Source: CAZDQL01 sp964507325 (GTDB lineage Bacteria > Planctomycetota > UBA1135 > GCA-002686595). From it: a stretch of 64,000 bases of DNA. Positions 38,039 through 46,476 of the stretch are shown here, in pieces. The notes below the pieces were generated by a model. It saw only the letters and a list, made by a program, of their open reading frames with translations, was not told where the DNA came from and made no database searches. The DNA is taken from the NCBI GenBank assembly GCA_964507325.1, contig CAZDQL010000011.1, positions 1-64,000 of the forward strand. Direction: 5' to 3'. The position numbers and the translations under genes are program-made. Within the stretch, counting starts at the first letter, position 1. Every line of letters starts with the position of its first letter.

Positions 38039-38047
38039 CTTATACCA
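38039..38047 (-). promoter_or_regulatory. Extended -10 promoter element of the dehydrogenase operon
   Basis: On the minus strand the sequence reads TGGTATAAG, matching TGnTATAAT except the last base. It ends 7 nt before the ATG of the NuoEF gene. No -35 box is visible at 17 bp. With transcription starting at or next to the ATG, the message would be leaderless, which fits the lack of a ribosome binding site. Confidence 0.5.
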
Positions 38048-38144
38048 CAGGCCACTTCCGCCGGCCGTAGGCCCGAGAGCCCCCGCGCCGGGCGCGATCT
38101 GCGCTGGAAATGGGACGGGGGAGAGACGGATTGGAGGCTGTCCG

Positions 38145-39095
38145 CTAGTCCATGTTCGAGATGTATGCGCGCAATCCCTCGATGTCGACGAACTCGGCGA
38201 GCTGTGGGTCTAGCTGGAGGGCTCGCTCGTAGGCGGTCAACGCTTCCCCGTACCGCTCCAGGCCGTGGAGTCCACGACCCAAGTTGAACCAGGCATGGGC
38301 ATCCTGGGCATCGATGCTCACGGCCTCGGCGCCCCAACGCACCGCGCGCTCCTCGTCGCCCCTCTTGCCCGCCAGCCACGAGTGGTAGGAGTACTCGAAT
38401 CCGCGCGTCCCCCCGAGGTTCACGTAAGGCCTCGCCGTCGCGGCCAGGGTCACGGCGCCGGCAGAGAAGGCGAGGGTACGCCACCTCCAACCGAGACCAA
38501 TCATCCCCCCCACGAGACACCCCGCCCCGTGGGCCACGTTGCCGATCGGCATGAGCTCCGAGTAGGTGAGCACGATGCAGACGAAGAACCAGATCACGAA
38601 GAGGCGGGCCGTTCCCTTGGGGATCGATTCGCGGATCGAAGGATCGGTCCGCCCGCGTGCCCAGAGGAAGCCGAAGAGGCCGTAGACGACTCCCGAGAGT
38701 CCGACCCCTCCCGAGAACACGACGTATTCTGCGGCCGAGGATGTGACCGCGAGGAGCAGGATCAGCCCCAGGGTGCACAACGAACCGATCCTCTCCTCGA
38801 CCACCTTCCCGAGTACCCACGTCCACCAGACGTTGAAGAGCAGGTGCAGGACGTTGACGTGCGGGAGGGCGGAGGTCAGCAGCCTCCACGGCTCCTGCGC
38901 GAACACCGGCTCCGCCATGGCAAAGCGCCAGACGTCCTCGCCGCCCCACACAACGACGCTCACGACTACGGCGGCGAGGAGGGTCGCTCCGGTGGCTGGG
39001 CATCTCGCCAGGTCGATGAGGAGGCCGGAGACGCGTTCCTCGCCATCGCCGTTGGCGGCGGGAACAGGGTCCGGAAGTCCTTCCTGGGGACACAC
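38145..39095 (-). CDS. Rhomboid-family intramembrane serine protease with C-terminal TPR
   Basis: A 316-residue membrane protein with about six helices. The rhomboid catalytic pair is seen: Ser134 in GLSGVVYG and His189 in NVAHGAG; the supporting HLLFN (His84, Asn88) is present. The C-terminal 70 residues form about two tetratricopeptide units (AHAWFNLGRGLHGLERYGEAL and similar). Rhomboids cut substrates within membrane helices. The GTG start at 39095 is the best in frame but has no strong ribosome site. It precedes the dehydrogenase operon by 113 bp, yet that operon has its own promoter-like element. Confidence 0.88.
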   Translation of the reverse strand: MCPQEGLPDPVPAANGDGEERVSGLLIDLARCPATGATLLAAVVVSVVVWGGEDVWRFAMAEPVFAQEPWRLLTSALPHVNVLHLLFNVWWTWVLGKVVEERIGSLCTLGLILLLAVTSSAAEYVVFSGGVGLSGVVYGLFGFLWARGRTDPSIRESIPKGTARLFVIWFFVCIVLTYSELMPIGNVAHGAGCLVGGMIGLGWRWRTLAFSAGAVTLAATARPYVNLGGTRGFEYSYHSWLAGKRGDEERAVRWGAEAVSIDAQDAHAWFNLGRGLHGLERYGEALTAYERALQLDPQLAEFVDIEGLRAYISNMD

Positions 39096-39204
39096 GACAG
39101 GCGGGGATTCGGTTGGGGATCGTCCGGGGAGGAGTCTACCTCACGCGCGAGCAGCGGTTCGCCTGGTGACGCGAGTGCCGGAGCGCCGACTGGGCCGCGC
39201 TCCC

Positions 39205-40758
39205 CTACCAGGACGACCCCAACTCCCCGACCCGCTCCTCCACCGCCCCGAGTACCTCGCAGCGCTCCACCAGCGCCTGCATCGCGTTGTGGTCGTCGAA
39301 GAGCGGCCGGTCCACGTCCAGGTGCTCCACCACGGAGCGCACGGCAGCGTGGGCGGCGCGGGTGCCGTGGCCGAAGTCGTAGTCGCGGAAGTCGAGGGCC
39401 TGGGCGCCGGCCATCAGCTCGATCCCCAGCACGCCGCGGGCGTTCTCGAGGATCTGCAGGGCCTTCAGGGCGCCGTTCATCCCCATGCTGACGAAGTCCT
39501 CCTGGTCGGCGGCGGCGGGGATCGACTGGATGCAGGCGGGGGCGCTCAGGATGCGCTGTTCGGCGACCAGGGTGTCGGCGGTGTACTGGCTCAGCATCAT
39601 GCCCGAGAACATCCCCGCCCCCTTGGTCAGGAAGGAGGGCAGCTCGACGTTCAGCGCCGGATGCAGGAGGCGGTTGAGGCGGCGCTCGGAGAGGACCGAG
39701 ACCATCGTGAGCCCCATGGCGATCATGTCGAGCGGCATGCTGACCGGCGTGGCCTGGAAGTTCGCGCCCGTCAGCACCAGCTCCTCGTCGGGCAGGAAGA
39801 GCGGGTTGTCGGCGGCGCCGTTGAGCTCCGTCTCCACTTGCTTCCTGGTGTAGGCCATCGAGTCGCGCAGGGCGCCGATCACCTGGGGCGTGGAGCGCAT
39901 CGAGTAGGCGTCCTGCAACTTGACCGTGACCTTGCCGGTGGCGAGGTCGGAGCCGTCGATCACCTGCCTGAGGTTGGACGCCGTGGTCACCGCACCGGGG
40001 AAGCCGCGCAACTCGTGCAGGCGCGACTGGTACGGCTTCATGTTGGCCTTGAGCGCCTCCAGCGTCATCGCGGCCGCGATCTCCGCCTGCTTGATCCAGC
40101 GCTCGCCGTCGTACAAGACGAGCGACGTGATCGCCGCGATCACGTTGGAGCCGTTGATCGCCGACAGGCCGTCGCGCACCTCGAGACCCGGGACGGGGAT
40201 CCCGGCGCGCTGCAGGGCCTCCGCGGTGGGCAGGCGCTCACCCTCGTAGAAGCTCTCCCCCTCGCCGAGCAGGCTGAGGGCGATCTGGGACATCGGCGCC
40301 AGGTCCCCGCAGGCGCCGACGCTGCCCTTCTGACACACCACCGGCGTGACGCCGGCGTTGAGCATCGCCACGTAGGTCTCGGTGATCTGCCGCCGGCACG
40401 CCGAGTGGCCGAGGCAGTGCATGTTGACGCGGCTCAGCATCGCGCCGCGCACGTGCTCGATCGGCATCGGCTCGCCGATCCCCGCCGAGTGGTTGTAGAT
40501 CAGGTACTTCTGGAACTCGGCGGTCTGCTCCGCGGTCAGCCGCACCCCCACCAGCTCGCCGATCCCGGTGTTGATGCCGTACATCGTCTCACCGGCCTCG
40601 ATCTTGCGGTCGAGCAGGGCCCGGCAGCGGTCGATGCGCTCCAGGGCTCCCGGATCGAGCTGGATCTGGGCGCCGTGGCGCGCTACGAGGACGAGGTCCT
40701 CGATGGTGAGGTTCTTGCCGGTCAGGGTGATGGTCATCGTCGATGGGGGGTCGGTCAC
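39205..40758 (-). CDS. hutH: MIO-type aromatic amino acid ammonia-lyase (HutH-like)
   Basis: A 517-residue member of the histidine/phenylalanine/tyrosine ammonia-lyase family. The lyase removes ammonia from an aromatic amino acid through an MIO group normally built from Ala-Ser-Gly. Here the tripeptide is Ala149-Cys150-Gly151 (GSVGACGDLAPMS). The MYGINTGIGE motif and LNRLLHPALN, QDAYSMRSTPQV are family-typical. The residues after GDLAP differ from the HutH PLAH type, so histidine is not assured as substrate. No hutU or hutI is nearby. GTG at 40758 gives a GTGA overlap with the nitrilase gene; ATG at 40737 is an alternative start. Confidence 0.85.
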   Translation of the reverse strand: MTDPPSTMTITLTGKNLTIEDLVLVARHGAQIQLDPGALERIDRCRALLDRKIEAGETMYGINTGIGELVGVRLTAEQTAEFQKYLIYNHSAGIGEPMPIEHVRGAMLSRVNMHCLGHSACRRQITETYVAMLNAGVTPVVCQKGSVGACGDLAPMSQIALSLLGEGESFYEGERLPTAEALQRAGIPVPGLEVRDGLSAINGSNVIAAITSLVLYDGERWIKQAEIAAAMTLEALKANMKPYQSRLHELRGFPGAVTTASNLRQVIDGSDLATGKVTVKLQDAYSMRSTPQVIGALRDSMAYTRKQVETELNGAADNPLFLPDEELVLTGANFQATPVSMPLDMIAMGLTMVSVLSERRLNRLLHPALNVELPSFLTKGAGMFSGMMLSQYTADTLVAEQRILSAPACIQSIPAAADQEDFVSMGMNGALKALQILENARGVLGIELMAGAQALDFRDYDFGHGTRAAHAAVRSVVEHLDVDRPLFDDHNAMQALVERCEVLGAVEERVGELGSSW

Positions 40759-41585
40759 TCGGGGGGGCCGCTGTAGTAGACGTCGCGCCGCCGTTGCGCA
40801 AGCACCGGCAGAGCGCTACGCACTCCTTCCAGGCGTTCTCGGTCCAGGACGGCGGTGATGATCGCGGGGGAGCGCTCGGCGCTGGTCATGATCTCCCCCC
40901 AGGGATCGATGATCATGCTGTGCCCCCAGGCGGGGTAGCCCTCGCCCTGCGGCGGCGTGGGGGAGCAGGCGGCGACGAAGGCGGTGTTCTCGATCGCCCG
41001 GGCGCGCAGGAGGATCTCCCAGTGGGCGGGGCCGGTGGTGGTGTTGAAGGCGCCGGGCAGGAGCAGGACGTCGGCGTCGGGGAGCCGGGGGGCGCGGAAG
41101 GTCTCCGGGAAGCGCAGGTCGTAGCAGACCCCCAGCCCGAAGCGCCCGAGCTCGCACTCGACACTGGTGAGCGCGTCCCCCGCCGCCAGGCTGGCCGACT
41201 CCTGGAAGGTCAACCCGCCGGGGATCGCCACGTCGAAGAGGTGCACCTTGCGGTGCAGCGCCAAGAGCTCGCCGTCGGGGCTCCAGAGGGTGGCGGTGTT
41301 GTAGAAGTCGTCGCCCACCCGCTCCGGGATCGATCCCCCCACCAGGTACATCCCGTGCCGCCGCGCGGCGGCCCGCAGGAAGGCGCAGGTCGGGCCGTCG
41401 GGGATCGGCTCGGCGTTGGGCTGGAAGGCGTCCAGTCGGTAGGGGCAGGTGAAGATCTCCGGCAGGAGCGCCAGGTCCGCGCCCCGTCGCGCCGCCACCT
41501 CCAGGTGGCGTCCGGCCCGCTCCAGGTTGGCGTCGCGCTTCTCCGCGACCGGCATCTGAATGCACGCGAGGGTGAAGGTCCGCAT
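40755..41585 (-). CDS. Nitrilase-superfamily amidase, omega-amidase/Nit2 type
   Basis: A 276-residue carbon-nitrogen hydrolase with the full triad: Glu43 (LLPEIF), Lys113 (LHRKVHLFD) and Cys154 (GVCYDLRFPE). The phrase KVHLFDVAIPGG is close to the Nit2/omega-amidase subgroup, which hydrolyses alpha-keto-glutaramate or succinamate-like amides. It lies in the same operon as the ammonia-lyase, which it overlaps, and follows the remains of an AbgT transporter, pointing to amino-acid or amide catabolism. The exact substrate is unknown. Confidence 0.9.
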   Translation of the reverse strand: MRTFTLACIQMPVAEKRDANLERAGRHLEVAARRGADLALLPEIFTCPYRLDAFQPNAEPIPDGPTCAFLRAAARRHGMYLVGGSIPERVGDDFYNTATLWSPDGELLALHRKVHLFDVAIPGGLTFQESASLAAGDALTSVECELGRFGLGVCYDLRFPETFRAPRLPDADVLLLPGAFNTTTGPAHWEILLRARAIENTAFVAACSPTPPQGEGYPAWGHSMIIDPWGEIMTSAERSPAIITAVLDRERLEGVRSALPVLAQRRRDVYYSGPPE

Positions 41586-41613
41586 CGCTAAAGGGTACCG
41601 CGCAGGGCTGCGC

Positions 41614-42064
41614 TCACATCGGAAACCGCGTCGGCACCCCCGGTCCCACCGGCAGCCCCAGCCCGCAGACCCACAGGTAGAAAAGCGCCATCCAATCGAG
41701 CAGGAAGAGGATCGAGCAGGGAATCATCGTCGCGATCAGCGTCCCCATTCCGAGCTGCTTGTCGTAGCGCCGAGGCGCTGCCCAGCATCAGGTTCACGAA
41801 GCAGCACAGCAGGATGAAGGGCGCGAAGACCAGCGGGCCGGTCAGGTCGATCGCCTTCAGGAGGTCCGCCCCCCTGACCGCCACGATCGGCCCGAGCTGG
41901 GTGTACTTGAAGATCTCCACCATCTGGGCGGCGAAGAGGAGCGCCGTCGCGAGGGTGAAGAGGGTGACCGGGTGGGGGAGGAGGTTCCCCAGCCACTCGA
42001 GGGCATCCAGGAAGCGCGCGAACGCTCCTCGGCGGGGCCGATCCGGGGCAGGGGGGGCGGACAT
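41614..42064 (-). pseudogene. Remnant of an AbgT-family transporter with two internal deletions
   Basis: The first frame (42064 to about 41770) reads as the AbgT N-terminus (ALEWLGNLLPHPVTLFTL), then passes directly into a segment from near the C-terminus of that family (LLFAAQMVEIFKYTQLG, then LLCCFVNLMLGSASA). Roughly 300 residues between these are missing. After GSASA a second loss of about 50 residues joins to YDKQLGMGTLIATMIP in another frame, and the true C-terminal end (GLPVGPGVPTRF) closes with TGA at 41614. AbgT proteins of about 510 residues carry p-aminobenzoyl-glutamate or related compounds. The remnant heads the nitrilase/ammonia-lyase operon, 28 bp upstream of it. An assembly error is a possible alternative. 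Confidence 0.75.
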
Positions 42065-42142
42065 CGGCGGCGATTGCAGTTCCCGCCAGCACCTGCGACC
42101 CGATCCTGGAAATCGACCTCCGCGAACCTTACACGTGGGGCG

Positions 42143-43153
42143 ATGCAGGCCTCGAAGCCCGTCGTCGGAGTGGACCTCGGCGGAACCAAGATGCTGGCGG
42201 CGGTGGTCGATTCCCGCGGCTCGATCCTGAGCGAGGTCAAGCGCGCCACCAAGTCCAACGGCAGCGCGGAGAAGATCGTGAAGCGCCTGGCCGGGGCCGT
42301 GCAGCGAGCGATCGAGGCGTCGGGCGTGCCGCGCGAGGACATTCTCGCCGTCGGGGTCGGGGCCCCCGCGCCCGTCGATCCCCAGACCGGATTCATCCAC
42401 GACGCCACCAACGTGCCGTCGCTGAGCCGCTTCCCCCTCGGCGAGCGCCTGGCGGAGATGCTCGCTCTGCCGGTCTTCGTGGACAACGACGTCAACGCCG
42501 GCACCGTCGGCGAGCACGCCCTGGGTGCCGGCCGCGGGACCTCCGACATGGTGGGGATCTTCGTGGGTACCGGGACCGGCGGCGGCGTCATCCTCGACGG
42601 CCGCCTGCGCCACGGCTTCCGCAACAGCGCCGGCGAGGTGGGCCACATGGTCGTGGGCTTCCGCGGTCTGGCAGGGGAGCCCACCTGCGGCTGCGGCCGC
42701 CCGGGCTGCCTGGAGGCCTACGGCAGCCGCACCGCCATCGAGCGGGAGATCCGCGACGCCCTCGCCGATGGCCGCAAGAGCTGTGTCCCCGACCTCCTCG
42801 AGGCGAACGGGAAGAAGCGCATCACCAGCGGCATCCTGGCCAAGGCGCTCGACGCGGGGGATGGAGTGGTGGAGGAGGCGATCGACCGCGCCACCGAGTA
42901 CCTGGCGATCCTCGTGGCGAGCATCGTCAACCTCCTCGACCCCGAGATGATCGTCATCGGAGGGGGGGTGGCGGAGGCCCTCGGCGAGCGCCTGGTGGAG
43001 CCGATCCGCCGCGCAGCGCCGCAGTGGTACCTCAAGAAGGAAGGCGCGGAGAAGATCCGCATCGTCCTGGCGGAGCTCGGCGACTACGCCGGCGTCCTGG
43101 GCGCGGCGACGATTGCGCGGCGAGCGATGGAGGAGGGGCGAGGGTCTTCCTGA
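42143..43153 (+). CDS. ROK-family sugar kinase (glucokinase-like)
   Basis: A 336-residue kinase of the ROK family. The phosphate-binding motif VGVDLGGTKM opens the protein, the catalytic aspartate lies in VFVDNDVNAG, the second ATP motif is GIFVGTGTGGG, and the zinc motif is CGCGRPGCLE. These fit glucokinase more than a ROK repressor, since no helix-turn-helix precedes the kinase part. The ATG at 42143 has only a weak GGGG ribosome site. It is divergent from the AbgT remnant, and it ends 13 bp before a convergent gene. Confidence 0.92.
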   Translation: MQASKPVVGVDLGGTKMLAAVVDSRGSILSEVKRATKSNGSAEKIVKRLAGAVQRAIEASGVPREDILAVGVGAPAPVDPQTGFIHDATNVPSLSRFPLGERLAEMLALPVFVDNDVNAGTVGEHALGAGRGTSDMVGIFVGTGTGGGVILDGRLRHGFRNSAGEVGHMVVGFRGLAGEPTCGCGRPGCLEAYGSRTAIEREIRDALADGRKSCVPDLLEANGKKRITSGILAKALDAGDGVVEEAIDRATEYLAILVASIVNLLDPEMIVIGGGVAEALGERLVEPIRRAAPQWYLKKEGAEKIRIVLAELGDYAGVLGAATIARRAMEEGRGSS

Positions 43154-43166
43154 GCGAAGCTCGGCT

Positions 43167-46100
43167 TCACCGGATGTAGGCCAGGACCTCCGCGTACTCC
43201 GCTTCGTCCGGGGACACCTCGAAACGCTGCAGGTCTTCGGTGTCGCGCACCGCGATCGTCGCGACTTCGTCGAGCTCCAGCACCGCGCCCTGCTCGTCGT
43301 TCGCCTCCACGATCCACGACACGTACCAGGCTCCCGGCACCGAGAGGCGCAGGTCGAGTTCTCGTTCGCCGTCGAAGATGAGAGGTCCCGTCTCGCTGCG
43401 GAAGAACCAGCGGGTTCGGCTGGGTGCGTGACCATAGTCCTCCTCGGGCGCCGGCGCGATGAGACGGATCGCCAGGCGGGAGGGCGAGACGGGCAGCTCC
43501 AGGGCCGGGGGTATCGACAGGCGCACCGGAATACCGGAGCGCATCTCGATCCCCTGTTGATCCTCGAGCACGGGAACGGTGAACGTGCGCAGGCCCCTCG
43601 CGTTCAGCTCCGCCCGGTAACTCCCTCGCGGCACGACGAAGCGCGCACGCCCGCCGCGGAACGCGAAGCTGTGCTCCTCGGCACCTGGATCGTCGCGCGA
43701 GACGAGCACCAGCGAGCCCTCCGGGACCGATCGGCCGAGCTCGTCGGTGATCTCGAGGTCGAAGGAGCGCACCACGCAGGTGAGGTCGATCTCCCGCAGT
43801 CGGGGATCCTCGGCGAGGGCGCCGGACTCCACCCGGATCCCGGTCACCTCGAGGATCGGCTCGCGCAGGTCGTCCAGATGGACTTGGATCGAGTGCAGAC
43901 CCGCGGGCACGCGGCGCAGGCGGAAGTGCCCGCCGGCATCGACGCAGCGCATATGCCGCGGCGCGTCGTAGCGCCGGCGGCCCGCGTCGCCATCCACCCC
44001 GATGCGCAGACGCCCCGCCTCGAGTCCCGCGGGCAGGGCGAGCGACCCCGCGATGGCCCCGGCCCGCGGGAGGGGCAAGAGGACCTCCTCGACGGCGGCG
44101 TCGAGCGTGAGTCGGGGCTCGGGGCCGAAGCCGGCCTTCTCGGCGGTCAGGCTCAGCGTCGCGTCCGCATCCGCGGCGAAGACCTCGAAGCGGCCGCGCT
44201 CGTCCGTGGACACGCTGAACTTCAGGCCGGGCGGCCCCGAGCTCCCTGCGTAGCCGAGGACTTCGCCGCGGCCGCCGCCGAACACCACGTCCTCCTCACC
44301 CCCGGCCTCTCTCTCCGGCGAGTTCACCTCGATCCGCACGCTGGCTCCGCAAACGCCGCTCCCCGCATCGTCGACGACCCGTCCGCGCAACCGACGACCG
44401 GCGGGGGTGAGCACGGCGTCTCCCAGGTCGACCTCCGCGCTCTCGATGCTCCGCGGCCACTCCCAGCGCCCGAGCCAAGGGCTCTCGTCGGACCCGTGGA
44501 GGAGCAGGAAGCGCAGATGTCGCTCGGCGCCGGTGCGCCTCGTCGTGGGTACGGGGATCGCGAAGCGCCCCTCCGCATCGCTACGCAATGTCCTCTCTCG
44601 CGGGGCCTCGGCGCTCCCACGGGCGCGGGGGATCACGTAGCGGCAGGTGCGATCGGCCAAGGGCGCGCCCGCTTCATCGACCAGGCGGCCGCGTGCGAGG
44701 GGGGAGTCGTCGACGAGGCGTATCGACCCCTGCACGACCTCGTTCACCTGGCGCGGACCGGCCACGCTCGCGCGGACGTCCCGCGCGACCCCCGGGCCGG
44801 CGGGGACGCGAAGGCTCCACCGCCGGCCGACGGGCAGCCCGGCGATGGTGAGGCGGCCCTCCTCGATCGGTCCGAAGAAGGAGCCCTGCCCAGGAGGCGC
44901 GGGACCGGGTCCGCGGCTCTCCGGGCTCAGCCAGACGCCGGGCAAGGAGCCGACGGGCCTCCCCGCCTCGTCCTCGAAGCGCAGGGTGAGGGTTCCCGAG
45001 GGAGGCATCTGGAGCACGACGGGCTCCTCCGGCATCGAGCGCGGATCGACCTCGACCGTCTCACGCGCACCGGGGCGGTCCGGGCGCAGCCGCCACGTGG
45101 CGCCCTGGCGAGTTCCCTCCACGAGCTCGTCGAGGTTGGCCAGATCGACCGTGTCGTCCGGGCCCATGCCTCGACTCAGAAAGCGCGTGTCCCCGTCGTG
45201 GGTGACGTACTTCAACTGCACGCCGATCCCCGGGATGGGTGCGCCGTCCGCGTCCACGACGCGCACCCGCAGCGGCTGCGAGCGCGTCCTGCGCACGCCG
45301 ATCTCCACGACGCCCGGATCGTCCGGCTCGCAGAAGGTCCGCCCGTGACGGTCACCGTGGCGCGCGAAGACCGCGATCGTGCCCGCGGGCGCGGGTGCGT
45401 CGACCCGGCCCGCCTCGTCGGCGATCAGACGACGGCCACCGGCGGGCAGAGCGTCCCGCAGCTCCTCGGCGCTGCGCAGGTCCCCGCTCGCGTCGGCCAC
45501 CCAGACCGACGCGCCGGAGACCGGCTCGCGCGTGAAAACGTCCACGACGCGGAGCGCGACCGAAGGCGGCGTGACCGCCTCCTCCTCGACCGGCTGGCGC
45601 TGCCCCTCCGGCGAGGCGGCGATCCCAGGCCGCTCGTCCTGGCGCTCCGTTGTCGTCGCATCGGCGGACTGCGCCGGACCCGCGAGCGGCCCGCCGGCAC
45701 GCTCCCTCTCGCCGGACCAGGCCTGGAGCCCCAGGCCGAGCCCGATGGCGACGACCACCCCGGCAGCGGCGAGCCCAGCGCCGGGGAGGCCGATCGCCAC
45801 GGGCTCGACCGCGGCCGAGGGTCCGTCGAGCAGCGGGGCGATCCCCGCCAACCACCGCCGGCCATCACCCCCCGCCTCCCGGTCGAGCCGCTCGCGGAGC
45901 TTCTCGAGCGCGCGCCGCAGGCGGGTCTTGACGGTGGCCACGGGCACACCCTCCCGGCGCGCGATCTCGGTGGGGGAGAGATCGCTCTCGTAGCGCAGGA
46001 GCACCGCCGCGCGGTACGGCTCCTCGAGGGCGAGCACGGCCTCCACCACGCGTTGGCGGAGCTCCACGCGCTCCACGAGCTCGGTCGCGCTCACTCCCTC

Positions 46101-46364
46101 GGTCACTCCCCCTCGGGCCGCTCGCGCCTCGCGTGCCTGCCTCCGACCCTCGGCCCGCCGTCGATTGCCGGCCCTGCGGCGCAGGGTGCGCGCGAGCCAA
46201 CTCCGGGCGTCGAGAGGGGGGGTCGCCCGCCGCTCCAGAGCGGCGAGCCAGGCGTCCTGCTCGAGGTCCTCCGCCTCGCAGGCACCCCGCACCAGCCGGC
46301 GGGCCAGGCCGCGCACGAAGCTCGCATGTTCCAAAAGGGCGGCACTCGTCCAGTCACTCGTCAT
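43167..46364 (-). CDS. ECF sigma factor fused through a membrane helix to carboxypeptidase-regulatory-like domains
   Basis: A 1065-residue fusion. Residues 1-165 are a full ECF sigma factor: region 2 (FVRGLARRLVRGACEAEDLEQ) and region 4 (LALEEPYRAAVLLRY, then SPTEIARREGVPVATVKTRLRR). A helix of about 28 residues (187-214) should cross the membrane. A low-complexity linker leads to about 800 residues of beta-rich carboxypeptidase-regulatory-like/Ig-like domains (SVALRVVDVFTREPVSG, LRGRVVDDAGSGVCG, and others). No break in frame or codon use was seen, so the fusion looks genuine. It would tie sigma activity to an event outside the membrane; release by proteolysis is a guess. Confidence 0.85.
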   Translation of the reverse strand: MTSDWTSAALLEHASFVRGLARRLVRGACEAEDLEQDAWLAALERRATPPLDARSWLARTLRRRAGNRRRAEGRRQAREARAARGGVTEGVSATELVERVELRQRVVEAVLALEEPYRAAVLLRYESDLSPTEIARREGVPVATVKTRLRRALEKLRERLDREAGGDGRRWLAGIAPLLDGPSAAVEPVAIGLPGAGLAAAGVVVAIGLGLGLQAWSGERERAGGPLAGPAQSADATTTERQDERPGIAASPEGQRQPVEEEAVTPPSVALRVVDVFTREPVSGASVWVADASGDLRSAEELRDALPAGGRRLIADEAGRVDAPAPAGTIAVFARHGDRHGRTFCEPDDPGVVEIGVRRTRSQPLRVRVVDADGAPIPGIGVQLKYVTHDGDTRFLSRGMGPDDTVDLANLDELVEGTRQGATWRLRPDRPGARETVEVDPRSMPEEPVVLQMPPSGTLTLRFEDEAGRPVGSLPGVWLSPESRGPGPAPPGQGSFFGPIEEGRLTIAGLPVGRRWSLRVPAGPGVARDVRASVAGPRQVNEVVQGSIRLVDDSPLARGRLVDEAGAPLADRTCRYVIPRARGSAEAPRERTLRSDAEGRFAIPVPTTRRTGAERHLRFLLLHGSDESPWLGRWEWPRSIESAEVDLGDAVLTPAGRRLRGRVVDDAGSGVCGASVRIEVNSPEREAGGEEDVVFGGGRGEVLGYAGSSGPPGLKFSVSTDERGRFEVFAADADATLSLTAEKAGFGPEPRLTLDAAVEEVLLPLPRAGAIAGSLALPAGLEAGRLRIGVDGDAGRRRYDAPRHMRCVDAGGHFRLRRVPAGLHSIQVHLDDLREPILEVTGIRVESGALAEDPRLREIDLTCVVRSFDLEITDELGRSVPEGSLVLVSRDDPGAEEHSFAFRGGRARFVVPRGSYRAELNARGLRTFTVPVLEDQQGIEMRSGIPVRLSIPPALELPVSPSRLAIRLIAPAPEEDYGHAPSRTRWFFRSETGPLIFDGERELDLRLSVPGAWYVSWIVEANDEQGAVLELDEVATIAVRDTEDLQRFEVSPDEAEYAEVLAYIR

Positions 46365-46476
46365 GTCGATCTACGGCCCCTGGCCGTCCTCCACCCTAGT
46401 CCCCTCCGCCTGGCGGGGGACGGGATTCGGGAACCGGGGGAATCTCCTCCAGGATCTGCGCGAGTACCCTCCCTCG

